From an uncultured archaeon (lineage in GTDB: Archaea > Altiarchaeota > Altiarchaeia > IMC4 > SCGC-AAA252-I15): a stretch of 51,308 nucleotides of DNA. Positions 32,960-41,769 of this stretch are shown here, piece after piece. The stretch's first letter is position 1. Each line of letters starts with the position of its first letter. Both the position numbers and the translations under genes were made by a program. Below the pieces are notes generated by a model, which did no database searches, was not told the DNA's origin, and saw nothing but the letters and a program-made list of their open reading frames with translations. Location: positions 1 to 51,308 of the forward strand of contig CABMCB010000009.1 of assembly GCA_902384455.1 (NCBI GenBank), given 5' to 3'.

Positions 32960-33580
32960 GTGGCCGTCCTAATTTACCTTCTGGCTTTGGGGTTTGTGAT
33001 AGGGTTAAGCGGGGCGCTTCTTCCTGGGCCGCTTCTTGTTTACACTATCTCTGAGTCTTTGAAGCGGGGGCGAATGGCTGGGCCTTTGATTATTTTGGGG
33101 CACGTTATCGTTGAGGTTTTTTTGATTGGGTTGATTGCTTTAGGGGTTGCAACTTTTGTTAGTTCCCCATTTTTCGTGGCTGCGGTAAGCGTCATTGGAG
33201 GTTTTGTTTTCGTTTTGATGGGGGTGCAGCTGTTCAGGACCGAATTCAAGTATGAGAAGAAGGAGGATTTCGCTCACCATATTGTGTTGGGCGGAATGTT
33301 TTTCTCGGCGTTCAATCCTGGGTTCCCAATTTGGTGGGCGACGGCCGGAAGCCGGATGCTTTTGGAGGGATACGCGGCTGCCGGATTGTTGGGTGTGGCG
33401 GTAATCGTTGTGGGACACTGGTTTGCGGACGTAGGCTACTTCACTTTAGTGTCTTTTGCGGTGCACCGCGGCCGCGAAAAAATCCTTACTGAAAAGTATG
33501 TGCAGTGGGTAAGGAAGGGTCTTGCTTTGGTGCTTGCTGCAGTCGGATTATACTTCTTACGCACCGGATTACCGGTATAA
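32960..33580 (+). CDS. LysE/RhtB-type amino-acid exporter
   Basis: The 206-residue protein has about six hydrophobic helices, with GLSGALLPGPLLVYTISESLKRG near the N-terminus (the LysE family glycine/proline motif region) and a central SAFNPGFPIWWATAGS, which corresponds to the NPK-type loop. It starts with GTG 6 bases after the IMPase-like gene. LysE proteins export amino acids or related small molecules. The presence of an aminotransferase in the same operon makes amino-acid export plausible but not proven. Confidence 0.75.
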   Translation: MAVLIYLLALGFVIGLSGALLPGPLLVYTISESLKRGRMAGPLIILGHVIVEVFLIGLIALGVATFVSSPFFVAAVSVIGGFVFVLMGVQLFRTEFKYEKKEDFAHHIVLGGMFFSAFNPGFPIWWATAGSRMLLEGYAAAGLLGVAVIVVGHWFADVGYFTLVSFAVHRGREKILTEKYVQWVRKGLALVLAAVGLYFLRTGLPV

Positions 33581-33599
33581 CAGCGTTTTTCTTTACGCA

Positions 33600-34619
33600 A
33601 TGCGGATTTTATTAAACACAATGAAGCTGAGAGAGCAAGGTCCCCGCGGTCCTGACGTCAATTTGATGCCGGTTCAGGGGGCGGGCGGGCAACAGCAGGA
33701 TGCGTCCACCGGCTATGAGGCTATTGCCGCGAAAGTGAGTAAAAGGACGGTTGCTCCTTCGCATCTTGTCGCATTCTTCATCCATGAATTAGGCGACTCA
33801 GAGGAGAGAACGCAGGTGGAAGACAGGTTTTTCAGAACGCCTGAGGGTAGACTGCGCATGGCCGGCGAAAGGAAGCCACTTAACATAACCCTCGCTTTGT
33901 TTGAAGTTCATCCTGAGTGGCTTGTCGGCAGGAGTCCTGAGGCGGTTAAGTCTATTATGGTCGATTTGGCTGGTAGAGTTGATTTGGTGGATACGTCGAA
34001 AAAAGACGAGTGCTCTAAAGAGGAAGTGCAGGCGGTTGACGGGGTTTTGAAGTCGGCGTTGGCTTTATCCGTTTTGGCGCCGGAAGTGTCTCCTACGCCG
34101 CCGGATAGGGCGCCGCTGCTTACTGTGGAGCCGAAGGGGGCGGGACCGTTAGGCGCCGTACAGGATTTTATCTACGCAAGGCGGACTGACCACGGAATCA
34201 TAATCCGAGACTTAAGCATAGGCCTACTTGACCACCGAATCATAGACCAGCATGACCTGCGTCTTTTCGGGCACCTTCAAAGGCACGAGCAAATGAAAGC
34301 CCTGACGCGAGTAATGAAGCAGGCAGAAGAAACAGGCCGGAAAGAAGAGGGTCTGAAGCTTTGCGCAGACTTTTTGAATTTAATGCCTACCACTACGCGC
34401 ACAAACTTATTCATATCTTTTGACATGCGAATTGGCGCAAGTTTGCTTGACAGAATGGACGTGAAAAAGGCGGCGGAAGTTTTGGATGACATGTTGGGCG
34501 GCGAATTAGATACTGTCAAAAAAATGGGGACCATACTATACCGCGCAACCCACCCGCAGGCGCAAAAAGAATACTTCGAGCTTCTGGGGCAAGACGCGCG
34601 AGTCGAAGTAACCCGCTGA
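33600..34619 (+). CDS. Unrecognised helical protein
   Basis: The 339-residue protein has no signal. A TATA-like GGTATAACAG at 33574-33583 is about 20 bases upstream of ATG 33600, which favours this start over ATG 33621; longer frames overlap the exporter gene. The N-terminal region is rich in Gly and Gln (MPVQGAGGQQQD). The rest is mixed, and the last 120 residues are helical, with TPR-like spacing (MKQAEETGRKEEGLKLCADFL). It sits 7 bases upstream of the TPR protein gene and may work with it. The function is unknown. Confidence 0.5.
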   Translation: MRILLNTMKLREQGPRGPDVNLMPVQGAGGQQQDASTGYEAIAAKVSKRTVAPSHLVAFFIHELGDSEERTQVEDRFFRTPEGRLRMAGERKPLNITLALFEVHPEWLVGRSPEAVKSIMVDLAGRVDLVDTSKKDECSKEEVQAVDGVLKSALALSVLAPEVSPTPPDRAPLLTVEPKGAGPLGAVQDFIYARRTDHGIIIRDLSIGLLDHRIIDQHDLRLFGHLQRHEQMKALTRVMKQAEETGRKEEGLKLCADFLNLMPTTTRTNLFISFDMRIGASLLDRMDVKKAAEVLDDMLGGELDTVKKMGTILYRATHPQAQKEYFELLGQDARVEVTR

Positions 34620-34626
34620 AAATTGT

Positions 34627-36216
34627 ATGATGACAGTCGCTTCAAAGCCACCTGAAGAACGCCCTGACTTTCCCGCAATAAAGACAGTTCACGGCTGGCG
34701 CGCGACTGAAAACCAGATTATTGCGGTACTTGACATGGCCCGCCTGAACAACGTCATAATCCACCCAGTAAAAAGAAGCGAAGAAAAAGCAGACCCCAAT
34801 TTTGAGCCTCTGTGGCGGCAGGAAGTAAGAGAAAAGGGATTCCAGGTGGGTGAAAGAAGAAGCCCCGGCGGACTAACATTCAGGACAATCAGAATAGCAG
34901 AAGACCTGACAAGAAAAGAATACCAGCAACTCACCGAAGCAATAAACCCCGCATACAAAGGGAGGCCCATCGAAGAACTGCTGGTTGAGGAAGGATTAAG
35001 GAGCCTGCTTCAAATCAGCACGCCCCACGTAAGCTCAAGCGATTCCAGCCGGCTAGTTTCAATAAGGCGTGCGGTCGCAGCATCCAAGACGATGCTTCAC
35101 ATGGCGGGAGATGCGGAAGGCGCAGAAGCCAAAGCCGACCTGCAGGAGAAGGCGTTAAAGACGCTGCAGAGAGCCTTCACAAAAAACATCCCCCACGTCG
35201 ACTACAGCGGAGAAGACCTGAGCGAAACACAAAGCCCCCACCGCACACTCAGAAACCTAGACGTAGTATGCGACCAAAAAACAACCCTCGCGCACGCAAT
35301 ACTAAACGCAATCGCACCGGCAGAAAGCGGCCTAAAGACTTTTCCTGCCAGTGTGACCGAGGATTGCAGGGGTTTGTGGATTTCTCATTCCTGCCTTTTT
35401 TGCTGTCTTTCCGATGGAAGCTACTTTGTTTTCGACGCAAACGACCCTAGTTCAAGCGGGAGGCTGGGGGGAGATGTTTTGCCTAACAACTCGGTTTCCC
35501 CCCCGACAAAAAGTAATCCCATAGTGGACGTGAGGTTAAACGGCGAGTCGGAAAAGTTGCCTCGCCGGCTGGACCTGTTAGACCCCGCAACCCACATGAT
35601 GGAGGCCCAATACCTTGCTCTCGGAATATCCTACGTTCACGGGGGCCGTTTGGATGCTGCTGAGGAAGCGTTTATTTCCGCGTTTAAGCTGGCTCCTAAT
35701 ACTGCTAAGGCATTCTATAATTTGGGTTTGTTGCATGCGTATGCGGGAGTGGCTTATAAGGCGGAAGGCGATGTTGATGGTTCTTATGCGGAATTCAGGA
35801 AGGCGTTGAAGAGTTTCGCGTCGTCTTTGGAAATAAACCCCCGAATAAGCAATACTTACGTCAACGTGGGCGTGATACAAAAGATGATGGGTCATCCAGA
35901 GGAGGCGGAGAAATCATACAGGACGGCTTTGGAAATGGACGGTAGTTCCCCTGAAGCGCACTTCAACTTGGGGAACCTGCTTTTGGATAGGGGTGAATTA
36001 AGAGAGGCAGAAGGCGAATTCAGGCGGGTGATAACTTACCGGAAGTCTTTTACGGAAGCGTACTTCAATCTGGCTGATGTTTGCGTTATGGAAGGTAAAA
36101 GTCGGGATGCTGCGGAAGCTTACCGCAGTTTCTTGTCTTCTTGCCCTGAAGGCAGGTACGTCCGCCAGAGGGAGATTGCGGAAGCATATTTGCGCGAAAA
36201 TGAGGATGCTGCGTAA
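34627..36216 (+). CDS. Transglutaminase-like/TPR-repeat protein
   Basis: The 529-residue protein ends with four or five TPR units (about residues 325-515: AQYLALGISYVHGGRLDAAEEAF, AFYNLGLLHAYAG, TYVNVGVIQKMMGHPEEAE, AHFNLGNLLLDRGELREAE, AYFNLADVCVMEGKSRDAAE). Before them, VVCDQKTTLAHAIL, then WISHSCLFCCL and SYFVFDAND, give a Cys-His-Asp order and spacing as in transglutaminase-like (SirB1-type) domains, which are often joined to TPRs. The Cys-His-Asp assignment is inference. ATG-ATG at the start gives two choices. Base composition switches sharply inside the gene near 35340. Confidence 0.6.
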   Translation: MMTVASKPPEERPDFPAIKTVHGWRATENQIIAVLDMARLNNVIIHPVKRSEEKADPNFEPLWRQEVREKGFQVGERRSPGGLTFRTIRIAEDLTRKEYQQLTEAINPAYKGRPIEELLVEEGLRSLLQISTPHVSSSDSSRLVSIRRAVAASKTMLHMAGDAEGAEAKADLQEKALKTLQRAFTKNIPHVDYSGEDLSETQSPHRTLRNLDVVCDQKTTLAHAILNAIAPAESGLKTFPASVTEDCRGLWISHSCLFCCLSDGSYFVFDANDPSSSGRLGGDVLPNNSVSPPTKSNPIVDVRLNGESEKLPRRLDLLDPATHMMEAQYLALGISYVHGGRLDAAEEAFISAFKLAPNTAKAFYNLGLLHAYAGVAYKAEGDVDGSYAEFRKALKSFASSLEINPRISNTYVNVGVIQKMMGHPEEAEKSYRTALEMDGSSPEAHFNLGNLLLDRGELREAEGEFRRVITYRKSFTEAYFNLADVCVMEGKSRDAAEAYRSFLSSCPEGRYVRQREIAEAYLRENEDAA

Positions 36217-36262
36217 GATGGGCTTATGCCGGTATTTACTCCCGTTTTTCATATAATTCCGT

Positions 36263-39217
36263 ATGCCAGCCCCCCGCGAAGTCGCTCCAGGCGAAATTGA
36301 ACGGGTTGTTGAGGAATCAGGCCCTCTTACTAATGACCTTCTGAAAGGTTTGGGCGGCGGTAAGAAGAAGGCGGCTGCGGCGTTTACGACAGTTGAGACT
36401 TCTGAGCGGCTTCTTTCGCGTATGGAGTTGGGTTCGGGATTAAGTCGGAGAGTAGTTCAAGAGCTTGAGCGCGTGAACCCTCAGGTGGGCCGCATCGTCG
36501 AAGGCATCAAGGGGGACGCGGCTTCTGCGCATGGCGCCGTTGCGCCGGAAATAATTGCGGAACTCGTCGATAGGACCGTTGCCGCAAAAGTAATAAATTG
36601 GGTTGCTGAAAAGGCTCAGGAAGCGGGCAAGAAGCCGGTTGACTACGCGGTGGCCGAATTGGGCCTTAAGCGAAACGTAGTCGTTCATGGTCCGTCTTTG
36701 GTTATGGAGCGGCTGGCTGACACAGTAAGCGGAACCATAGTCTCATTTCCCGCGGGAACAGCAGTAAGGCCGGCAGACCTTTTGAGGCGTATCGCCGCAA
36801 GACCTCCTGCGCCAAAGGTGCCTGACGCCGCCCCAATCGACCCGCTTGAAGGCATAAAGCCAATCGGGGAATTAACCGTTTATCCGGAGGCGGAGGTTAC
36901 GCCAATCCACATTAGCTTGGACGGCGCTAACGTGGATAAAATAGGCGCTGCACTGGAGACGGCCACAGGTTTTAACGAAGCTTTAGGTTGGGGTGTGGTG
37001 AAAAAAGGGAGGCTCCAATTCATACCCGTCAAAGCGGACGTACACCTTAACGAATACACGTTCGACACAAAACCCCTTGAGGCCGCAACCAAAGGAGGGT
37101 GCGAAGCCGTCATAATGTTTTACAGCGGCCTTGCCGAATACACTAAAGTCAAGTCTTCTTGGGCGGCGCGCGAGGCGGTGGCTTCCGCGGCGGGGCCGGT
37201 TCCATTCTGCGTCTCATGCCTTAGGAAAGCAAACGACGGAATGGCGTTAGCCGCAAACTTCGTCTTCAACCCCAACGTGCCTCCGGCGGACGTAGACGCG
37301 TTGATTGCCCGCGCTGAAACAGACGTCTACGAGGATTTCAATGGCAGGCTTAATGTCCGTTCGAACGCTCTAACAGCAAGAGTTAACCAGATAGCCTATA
37401 GCGGCGGCGGAACAGACGGTCAAATGACTGAATTTGAGGCCGCAATTGCAGAGCGTCCAGTTTTCGTGGGCGAGTATGTATCCCAAAAATTCGGCGACAG
37501 AGCATGCGGGGACGATACCCAGCAAGTTGTGGCCAAGACGACGGGACTGGTAAGAGCAAGGGGAGGCGAAAAACTTGACGTCGTAGGCCTTAATACGACG
37601 CAACTTCTTGTCAGCGTGGATGCTGTGCGGGTAGCAATATACACTAAGATGTTTGAGGAGCCTCATGTCGTAGAGCCAGTGCGGTTTGGCGGTGAATACG
37701 TGAACGGTTTGCCTCTCAAAAGCGGCACGCACACTGTTATGCAGGGCATAGGCATTCTTGCAGGCGACATGACTGTGGAAGGCGCCGACATACAACGGCT
37801 GGTTTATATCGCCAACTCAGGAAACTACCTGGGTGACCGCGTATCCATTCTTAGGCCTATAGCGCGGGAGGTGGTCGAAGGTGGCGCAGAGTCCACTAAC
37901 ACAACCCTAATAATGATTGAGCGGAATAAGGAGGGTCTTTCCGCGTGCGCCGCAGTCATGAGGACGCCTGAAGACGACGTTTCCTTGAGGGCGTCTTTCG
38001 CGGTCGCGCGCGGGCCGGTGAGAGAGGCGCTCGCAGCCCAGGTCGAATACAATCCTAAAACAACGCCGGAAGAAGTGGCCGAATTATACCGGGCAGCAGC
38101 CGAACTTAATCCGAGTCAGCCGGGAGTTAGGGCGTTCCAGAACGAAGTCGCAAATCAGACGCGACTTCAAACCGGCCGTGAAATAGATGAGCTTCTTGCC
38201 GACCCACGTCTTCTGCGCATACACACTACGCCGATGATAGAAGCGGTGTATGGCGCTTACGACGCAGTCGAAGACCAGATGAACGCCACCATGGCTGAAT
38301 GCGATAGGATAGCGCAGATGCCGAGCATCGACGTGAGCAAAAGGTACGGGCCTAAGACAAAAAGGCAGAGGGCATCATTTAATCCCGAAGCCTTTAAGGC
38401 GAACAAGCAGGCTGAGCTTGATAGGACAAGGGCGTCGCTTGAGGTCATGCACGGCGTAATAGCGCCGATTAATGAGGACGACGCCACTCACTATCAGCTT
38501 ATGGCGATAGCCGAACCGGTCTACGACGAACTGGTGGCATCTCCTGTAGCGCTTAGGCAGCAAAGAACTGCGCTGCAGCAGAGGATGGCTTCAACACTCC
38601 GCGAAGGATTAGGCGACATAAAATCTAGGTGGGAGGCCGTCCAGCAGAGGGAAGCGGAAGCCGCGCAGCGAGAGGCCGCTTACGACAGCGGAGTCATGAT
38701 GGTTTGGCTTGCAGTGCATGAAGGCGTGAACGACATTTCATTGGACGATTTCATGGTAAGAGAAAGCGACGCGGGACATCTTACGGCAGCCTTAGGGCGT
38801 TACTGCTTCCCTGAAGGCCAGAGGAGTCCTTGGGGTGACGCAGTTTTCGAGCAGGGTGTGGGAGCTGTAAAGGATGCTGTTGTTCTTCAGTGCCGCGAAG
38901 ACTTGATTCCGGTGTTTGAGACTTACGCCCGCTTGAACGCCGCAGGATGGGGTCAGGGGCATCTAGCCCAAGCAGACCTGCCTCATTTCGCAAGAGACAA
39001 AGTGCTTGTGGACTACCTTCACGACGTAGGATACGAAGAAGTGGCGGCAACAAGAGGGCAGTACGCGGCGCTCGCCGAAACAATGCACACGCAGCTTAAG
39101 CCGGAATATTCGACAATGGAAAGATTATACCGGCAGGCAATAGCAGACTTGCCCGCAGACTCAAAGCCGCCTGCTGCGCTAGAGATTCCCAGCGTGCCCG
39201 CAAGAGAGCCCGTCTAA
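36263..39217 (+). CDS. Large unrecognised protein of 984 residues
   Basis: The protein has no signal peptide or membrane helices and is likely cytosolic. The first 200 residues are helical and basic or Ala-rich. The region 205-620 is a globular alpha/beta part with FYSGLAEYTKV, PFCVSCLRKAND, YSGGGTDGQM and YIANSGNYLGDR. The region after 630 is helical, with charged segments (RQQRTALQQRMASTLREGL). YSGGG, a short NIP-like motif and two Cys near PFCVSC are noted but fit no family I know. TATA-like sequences at 36231 and 36251 lie upstream. The stop overlaps the convergent peroxiredoxin gene by 4 bases. Confidence 0.55.
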   Translation: MPAPREVAPGEIERVVEESGPLTNDLLKGLGGGKKKAAAAFTTVETSERLLSRMELGSGLSRRVVQELERVNPQVGRIVEGIKGDAASAHGAVAPEIIAELVDRTVAAKVINWVAEKAQEAGKKPVDYAVAELGLKRNVVVHGPSLVMERLADTVSGTIVSFPAGTAVRPADLLRRIAARPPAPKVPDAAPIDPLEGIKPIGELTVYPEAEVTPIHISLDGANVDKIGAALETATGFNEALGWGVVKKGRLQFIPVKADVHLNEYTFDTKPLEAATKGGCEAVIMFYSGLAEYTKVKSSWAAREAVASAAGPVPFCVSCLRKANDGMALAANFVFNPNVPPADVDALIARAETDVYEDFNGRLNVRSNALTARVNQIAYSGGGTDGQMTEFEAAIAERPVFVGEYVSQKFGDRACGDDTQQVVAKTTGLVRARGGEKLDVVGLNTTQLLVSVDAVRVAIYTKMFEEPHVVEPVRFGGEYVNGLPLKSGTHTVMQGIGILAGDMTVEGADIQRLVYIANSGNYLGDRVSILRPIAREVVEGGAESTNTTLIMIERNKEGLSACAAVMRTPEDDVSLRASFAVARGPVREALAAQVEYNPKTTPEEVAELYRAAAELNPSQPGVRAFQNEVANQTRLQTGREIDELLADPRLLRIHTTPMIEAVYGAYDAVEDQMNATMAECDRIAQMPSIDVSKRYGPKTKRQRASFNPEAFKANKQAELDRTRASLEVMHGVIAPINEDDATHYQLMAIAEPVYDELVASPVALRQQRTALQQRMASTLREGLGDIKSRWEAVQQREAEAAQREAAYDSGVMMVWLAVHEGVNDISLDDFMVRESDAGHLTAALGRYCFPEGQRSPWGDAVFEQGVGAVKDAVVLQCREDLIPVFETYARLNAAGWGQGHLAQADLPHFARDKVLVDYLHDVGYEEVAATRGQYAALAETMHTQLKPEYSTMERLYRQAIADLPADSKPPAALEIPSVPAREPV

Positions 39218-39780
39218 ATCTTCCCCACCAAATCCAATCCCGGAGTCAAAGTTTTTTTGCCTGGAGTCCAGCTGACGGGGCAGACTTGGGCGCCGTTGTG
39301 GTCGCGCACGAACTTTGCGGCCTGCAGTTTCCTGAGTATTTCGGGGGTGCTTCGGTCTATGCTGTTGTCGTGCACGTCCATCGCCTTGAGGATTCCGTCG
39401 GGGTCTATTATGAATGTTGCGCGAAGCGAAACTCCCTCCTCTTCGATGAGGGTTCCGAATTCCCTGCACATTTTGCCGGTGGGGTCTGCGGCCATGGGGT
39501 AGTCAATTTTGCCGACTGCGGGCGATGTGTCGTGCCAGGCTTTGTGGGCGTAGACTGTGTCGCGGCTTACTGAGATAACTTCCGCTCCCAGTTTGATGAA
39601 TTTCTCGTAGTTTACTGCGGCTTCCTCAAGTTCAGTGGGGCAGATGAAAGTGAAGTCCGCCGGGTAGAAGAGTAGGACAAGCCACCTTCCCGCGTAGTCC
39701 GAGAGCTTAATCTTCTTGATTTTATCGTTGTGGTACGCTTCCACTTCAACGTCCGGGATTTTCTCGCCGACTTTAACCAT
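39214..39780 (-). CDS. 2-Cys peroxiredoxin (AhpC/Prx1 type)
   Basis: The 188-residue protein has the peroxidatic motif FYPADFTFICPTE (C47), an arginine in SLRATFIIDPDG and a resolving cysteine C167 in QVCPVSWTPG. Length and motifs place it with AhpC-type typical 2-Cys peroxiredoxins, which reduce H2O2 and organic peroxides in the cytosol. GAGG lies at 39787-39790, six bases before the ATG. A TATA-like ATTTTTAAGG (39816-39825) is upstream on the minus strand. It is divergent from the metal transporter genes. Confidence 0.92.
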   Translation of the reverse strand: MVKVGEKIPDVEVEAYHNDKIKKIKLSDYAGRWLVLLFYPADFTFICPTELEEAAVNYEKFIKLGAEVISVSRDTVYAHKAWHDTSPAVGKIDYPMAADPTGKMCREFGTLIEEEGVSLRATFIIDPDGILKAMDVHDNSIDRSTPEILRKLQAAKFVRDHNGAQVCPVSWTPGKKTLTPGLDLVGKI

Positions 39781-39886
39781 TTTTTTCCTCAGCAGGGATT
39801 AGTTATGTTTACGCGCCTTAAAAATCTTAACGATAGTAAAGAACTGTTGGGGTGTTTCTCAAAAGCACCACATCCAAAGCGCAAAA

Positions 39887-39897
39887 GTATTAATTAT
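39887..39897 (+). promoter_or_regulatory. TATA box of the VIT/MntP transporter pair
   Basis: GTATTAATTAT lies about 33-43 bases upstream of the ATG at 39930, and GAAAGGA at 39915-39921 acts as a ribosome binding site. Confidence 0.5.
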
Positions 39898-39929
39898 GCG
39901 GAAGAAAGAATACTGAAAGGAACGAGCAT

Positions 39930-40439
39930 ATGGTGATCAAAAAGATACTAGCCAAACTTACGGGGGAAGTAAACGACGTAAGCAACTTCAGCTTCGGAGC
40001 CACCTCAGCAATCACAACAAGCCTGGCGGTGATATCCGGAATGGACGAGCTCAGCAGCCCCAAAATGACCATTATCGGCGCACTACTGGTGATAGCAGTC
40101 GCAGACAACATCTCAGACTCGCTGGGCATCCACGTTTACCGAGAATCGGAAACAAACGGAAAGCACAACTCCAAATTCAACGCCATAACAAACTTCATCA
40201 CCCGCCTAACAATAACGCTGCTATTCGCCCTTATAATCCTAATTGTCCCGCTAAAATACGCCATAATACTCTCGGTAATCCTGGGCCTCACAGTACTCTC
40301 AGTCCTCAGCTACCTCATAGCGGCATACAAGAAAACAAACCCCTACACGGCAATACTACACCACGTGGGAGTGGCAGTAATAGTAATGGCAACAAGCCAC
40401 TTCATAGGCCAAGCAATAGCCGGCGTATTCAAAATATAA
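39930..40439 (+). CDS. VIT1/CCC1-like membrane protein
   Basis: The 169-residue protein has about five membrane helices. NFSFGATSAITTSLAVISGM and VIAVADNISDSLGIHVYRESE match the family of vacuolar iron transporter-like proteins, which move Fe2+ or Mn2+ out of the cytosol. The shortened length resembles bacterial/archaeal VIT-like proteins without the ferritin-like domain. It is followed 4 bases later by an mntP-like gene, which suggests a manganese/iron export unit next to peroxiredoxin. Confidence 0.7.
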   Translation: MVIKKILAKLTGEVNDVSNFSFGATSAITTSLAVISGMDELSSPKMTIIGALLVIAVADNISDSLGIHVYRESETNGKHNSKFNAITNFITRLTITLLFALIILIVPLKYAIILSVILGLTVLSVLSYLIAAYKKTNPYTAILHHVGVAVIVMATSHFIGQAIAGVFKI

Positions 40440-40443
40440 TCGC

Positions 40444-40998
40444 ATGGAATTCCCCTCAATATTGCTGATAGCGCTCAGCTTATCCGCAGACGCGTTCGCA
40501 GTCGCAGTATCCAAAGGACTGGCCGCCAAAAAATTACGGGTCAGAGACGCTCTTAAGGTCGGACTGTTTTTCGGGGCATTCCAGGCTGTGATGCCTGTTT
40601 TAGGGTGGTTTTTAGGTGGTTCAGTGCGCGACCTGATATCGGGCTTCGACCATTGGATAGCGTTCCTCCTGCTGCTCTACGTCGGCCAGAAGATGATGCG
40701 CGAATCACTGACCAAAGAAGAACGCAAATCAAGCGAGTCACTCTCCCTGTCCGTGATGCTCCTGCTTTCAGTCGCCACAAGCATAGACGCATTCGCCGTA
40801 GGACTAAGCCTATCATTCCTTAGGACGCCAATAATGTACCCCGCAATACTAATCGGCGCAGTAACATTCACCGTCTCAACCGCCGGATTCATAATAGGGC
40901 GAAAAACAGGTCACCTGATAGATAAAAAAACGGAACTAGCAGGCGGCATAATCCTGATTCTAATCGGATTGAAAATACTCGCAGAACACCTACTTTAA
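40444..40998 (+). CDS. mntP: MntP-type Mn2+ efflux pump
   Basis: The 184-residue protein has six hydrophobic helices in two homologous halves, with LIALSLSADAFAVAVSKG in the first and SVATSIDAFAVGLSLSF in the second. The repeated DAFAV with its membrane aspartate is the MntP signature. MntP exports manganese. In bacteria the gene is often controlled by a yybP-ykoY riboswitch, but no leader room exists here because it follows the VIT-like gene by 4 bases. Its end overlaps the convergent AlkD-like gene by 9 bases. Confidence 0.88.
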   Translation: MEFPSILLIALSLSADAFAVAVSKGLAAKKLRVRDALKVGLFFGAFQAVMPVLGWFLGGSVRDLISGFDHWIAFLLLLYVGQKMMRESLTKEERKSSESLSLSVMLLLSVATSIDAFAVGLSLSFLRTPIMYPAILIGAVTFTVSTAGFIIGRKTGHLIDKKTELAGGIILILIGLKILAEHLL

Positions 40999-41682
40999 TC
41001 GCGGTTTCGCCTTCAGCTTAGCCTGAACCGCCTCGCCCGAAAGCTCCTTCAAAGCATCAGAGGCAACCCAACGGGCGGCCTTAGAATCCAATTTCTGAAT
41101 CTCCTTCGCCGTCTCAACCGCCTTCTTGTTCAAGGTGAGATTCCTCTTCCCAATCTGCCTTAACGCCCAATTGACGGCCTTCCTCACGAAATTCCTCTCG
41201 TCAGTTGCCCCCTTCTTTATTAAGGGAAGAAACCGCAGGAATTTTTCATCCCCCGCCTTCTTGTCGTGGACTGCAAGCGAAGCCATAAGGGCAAAACCCG
41301 CCCTCTTCACGAACTCCTCCCTCCTGCCGCTCCACTCCATAGCTTTATCGTACGCGTAAGGCGTCCTGTCAAAAAGATTCATCACCACCTGGTCGCAAAC
41401 GTCCCAAGAATCAAACTCAACAACCCAACCCTCCATCTGCCCCAAAGAAACCTCCCCCGGAACGTCAACCAAAGCCGCAAGAATGCGCGCCTCATGAACA
41501 CCCGACGCCCAAAGCTCCAGCGCAAGAACATGGTCGCGGCCAACCTGCTTCGCCAGCTTCCTTACCTCGACCATAGACACGCCAAGCGTACCCTCAGGGT
41601 TGATGCCGAACCGCTCCATGCCCGCGACGTTTTTGGGGTTTGAAAGCATCCTAAGCCGACGTAACACCTCATCGCACTTCAT
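40990..41682 (-). CDS. AlkD-like DNA alkylation repair protein
   Basis: The 230-residue all-helical HEAT-like protein matches the AlkD/AlkC family (PF08713): EVRKLAKQVGRDHVLALELWASGVHEARILAALV, a WDVCDQVVMNLF segment, KRAGFALMASLAVHDK and NFVRKAVNWALRQIGKRN, the last a family hallmark. AlkD removes N3- and N7-alkylated purines. It has a Lys-rich C-terminal tail. A minus-strand TATA element (TCTTTTATGG) sits at 41708-41717, about 26-35 bases before the ATG. Confidence 0.82.
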   Translation of the reverse strand: MKCDEVLRRLRMLSNPKNVAGMERFGINPEGTLGVSMVEVRKLAKQVGRDHVLALELWASGVHEARILAALVDVPGEVSLGQMEGWVVEFDSWDVCDQVVMNLFDRTPYAYDKAMEWSGRREEFVKRAGFALMASLAVHDKKAGDEKFLRFLPLIKKGATDERNFVRKAVNWALRQIGKRNLTLNKKAVETAKEIQKLDSKAARWVASDALKELSGEAVQAKLKAKPRLK

Positions 41683-41707
41683 TTCAATAACTTTCAGTCA
41701 AAGCCAC

Positions 41708-41717
41708 CATAAAAGAA
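41708..41717 (-). promoter_or_regulatory. Candidate TATA box of the AlkD-like gene
   Basis: TCTTTTATGG on the minus strand is at leaderless spacing from the ATG at 41682. Confidence 0.4.
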
Positions 41718-41769
41718 GCCGCCGCATTAAATCGGAAGGTTTTTTGGTGGGACACCCATACTTAAAGTG

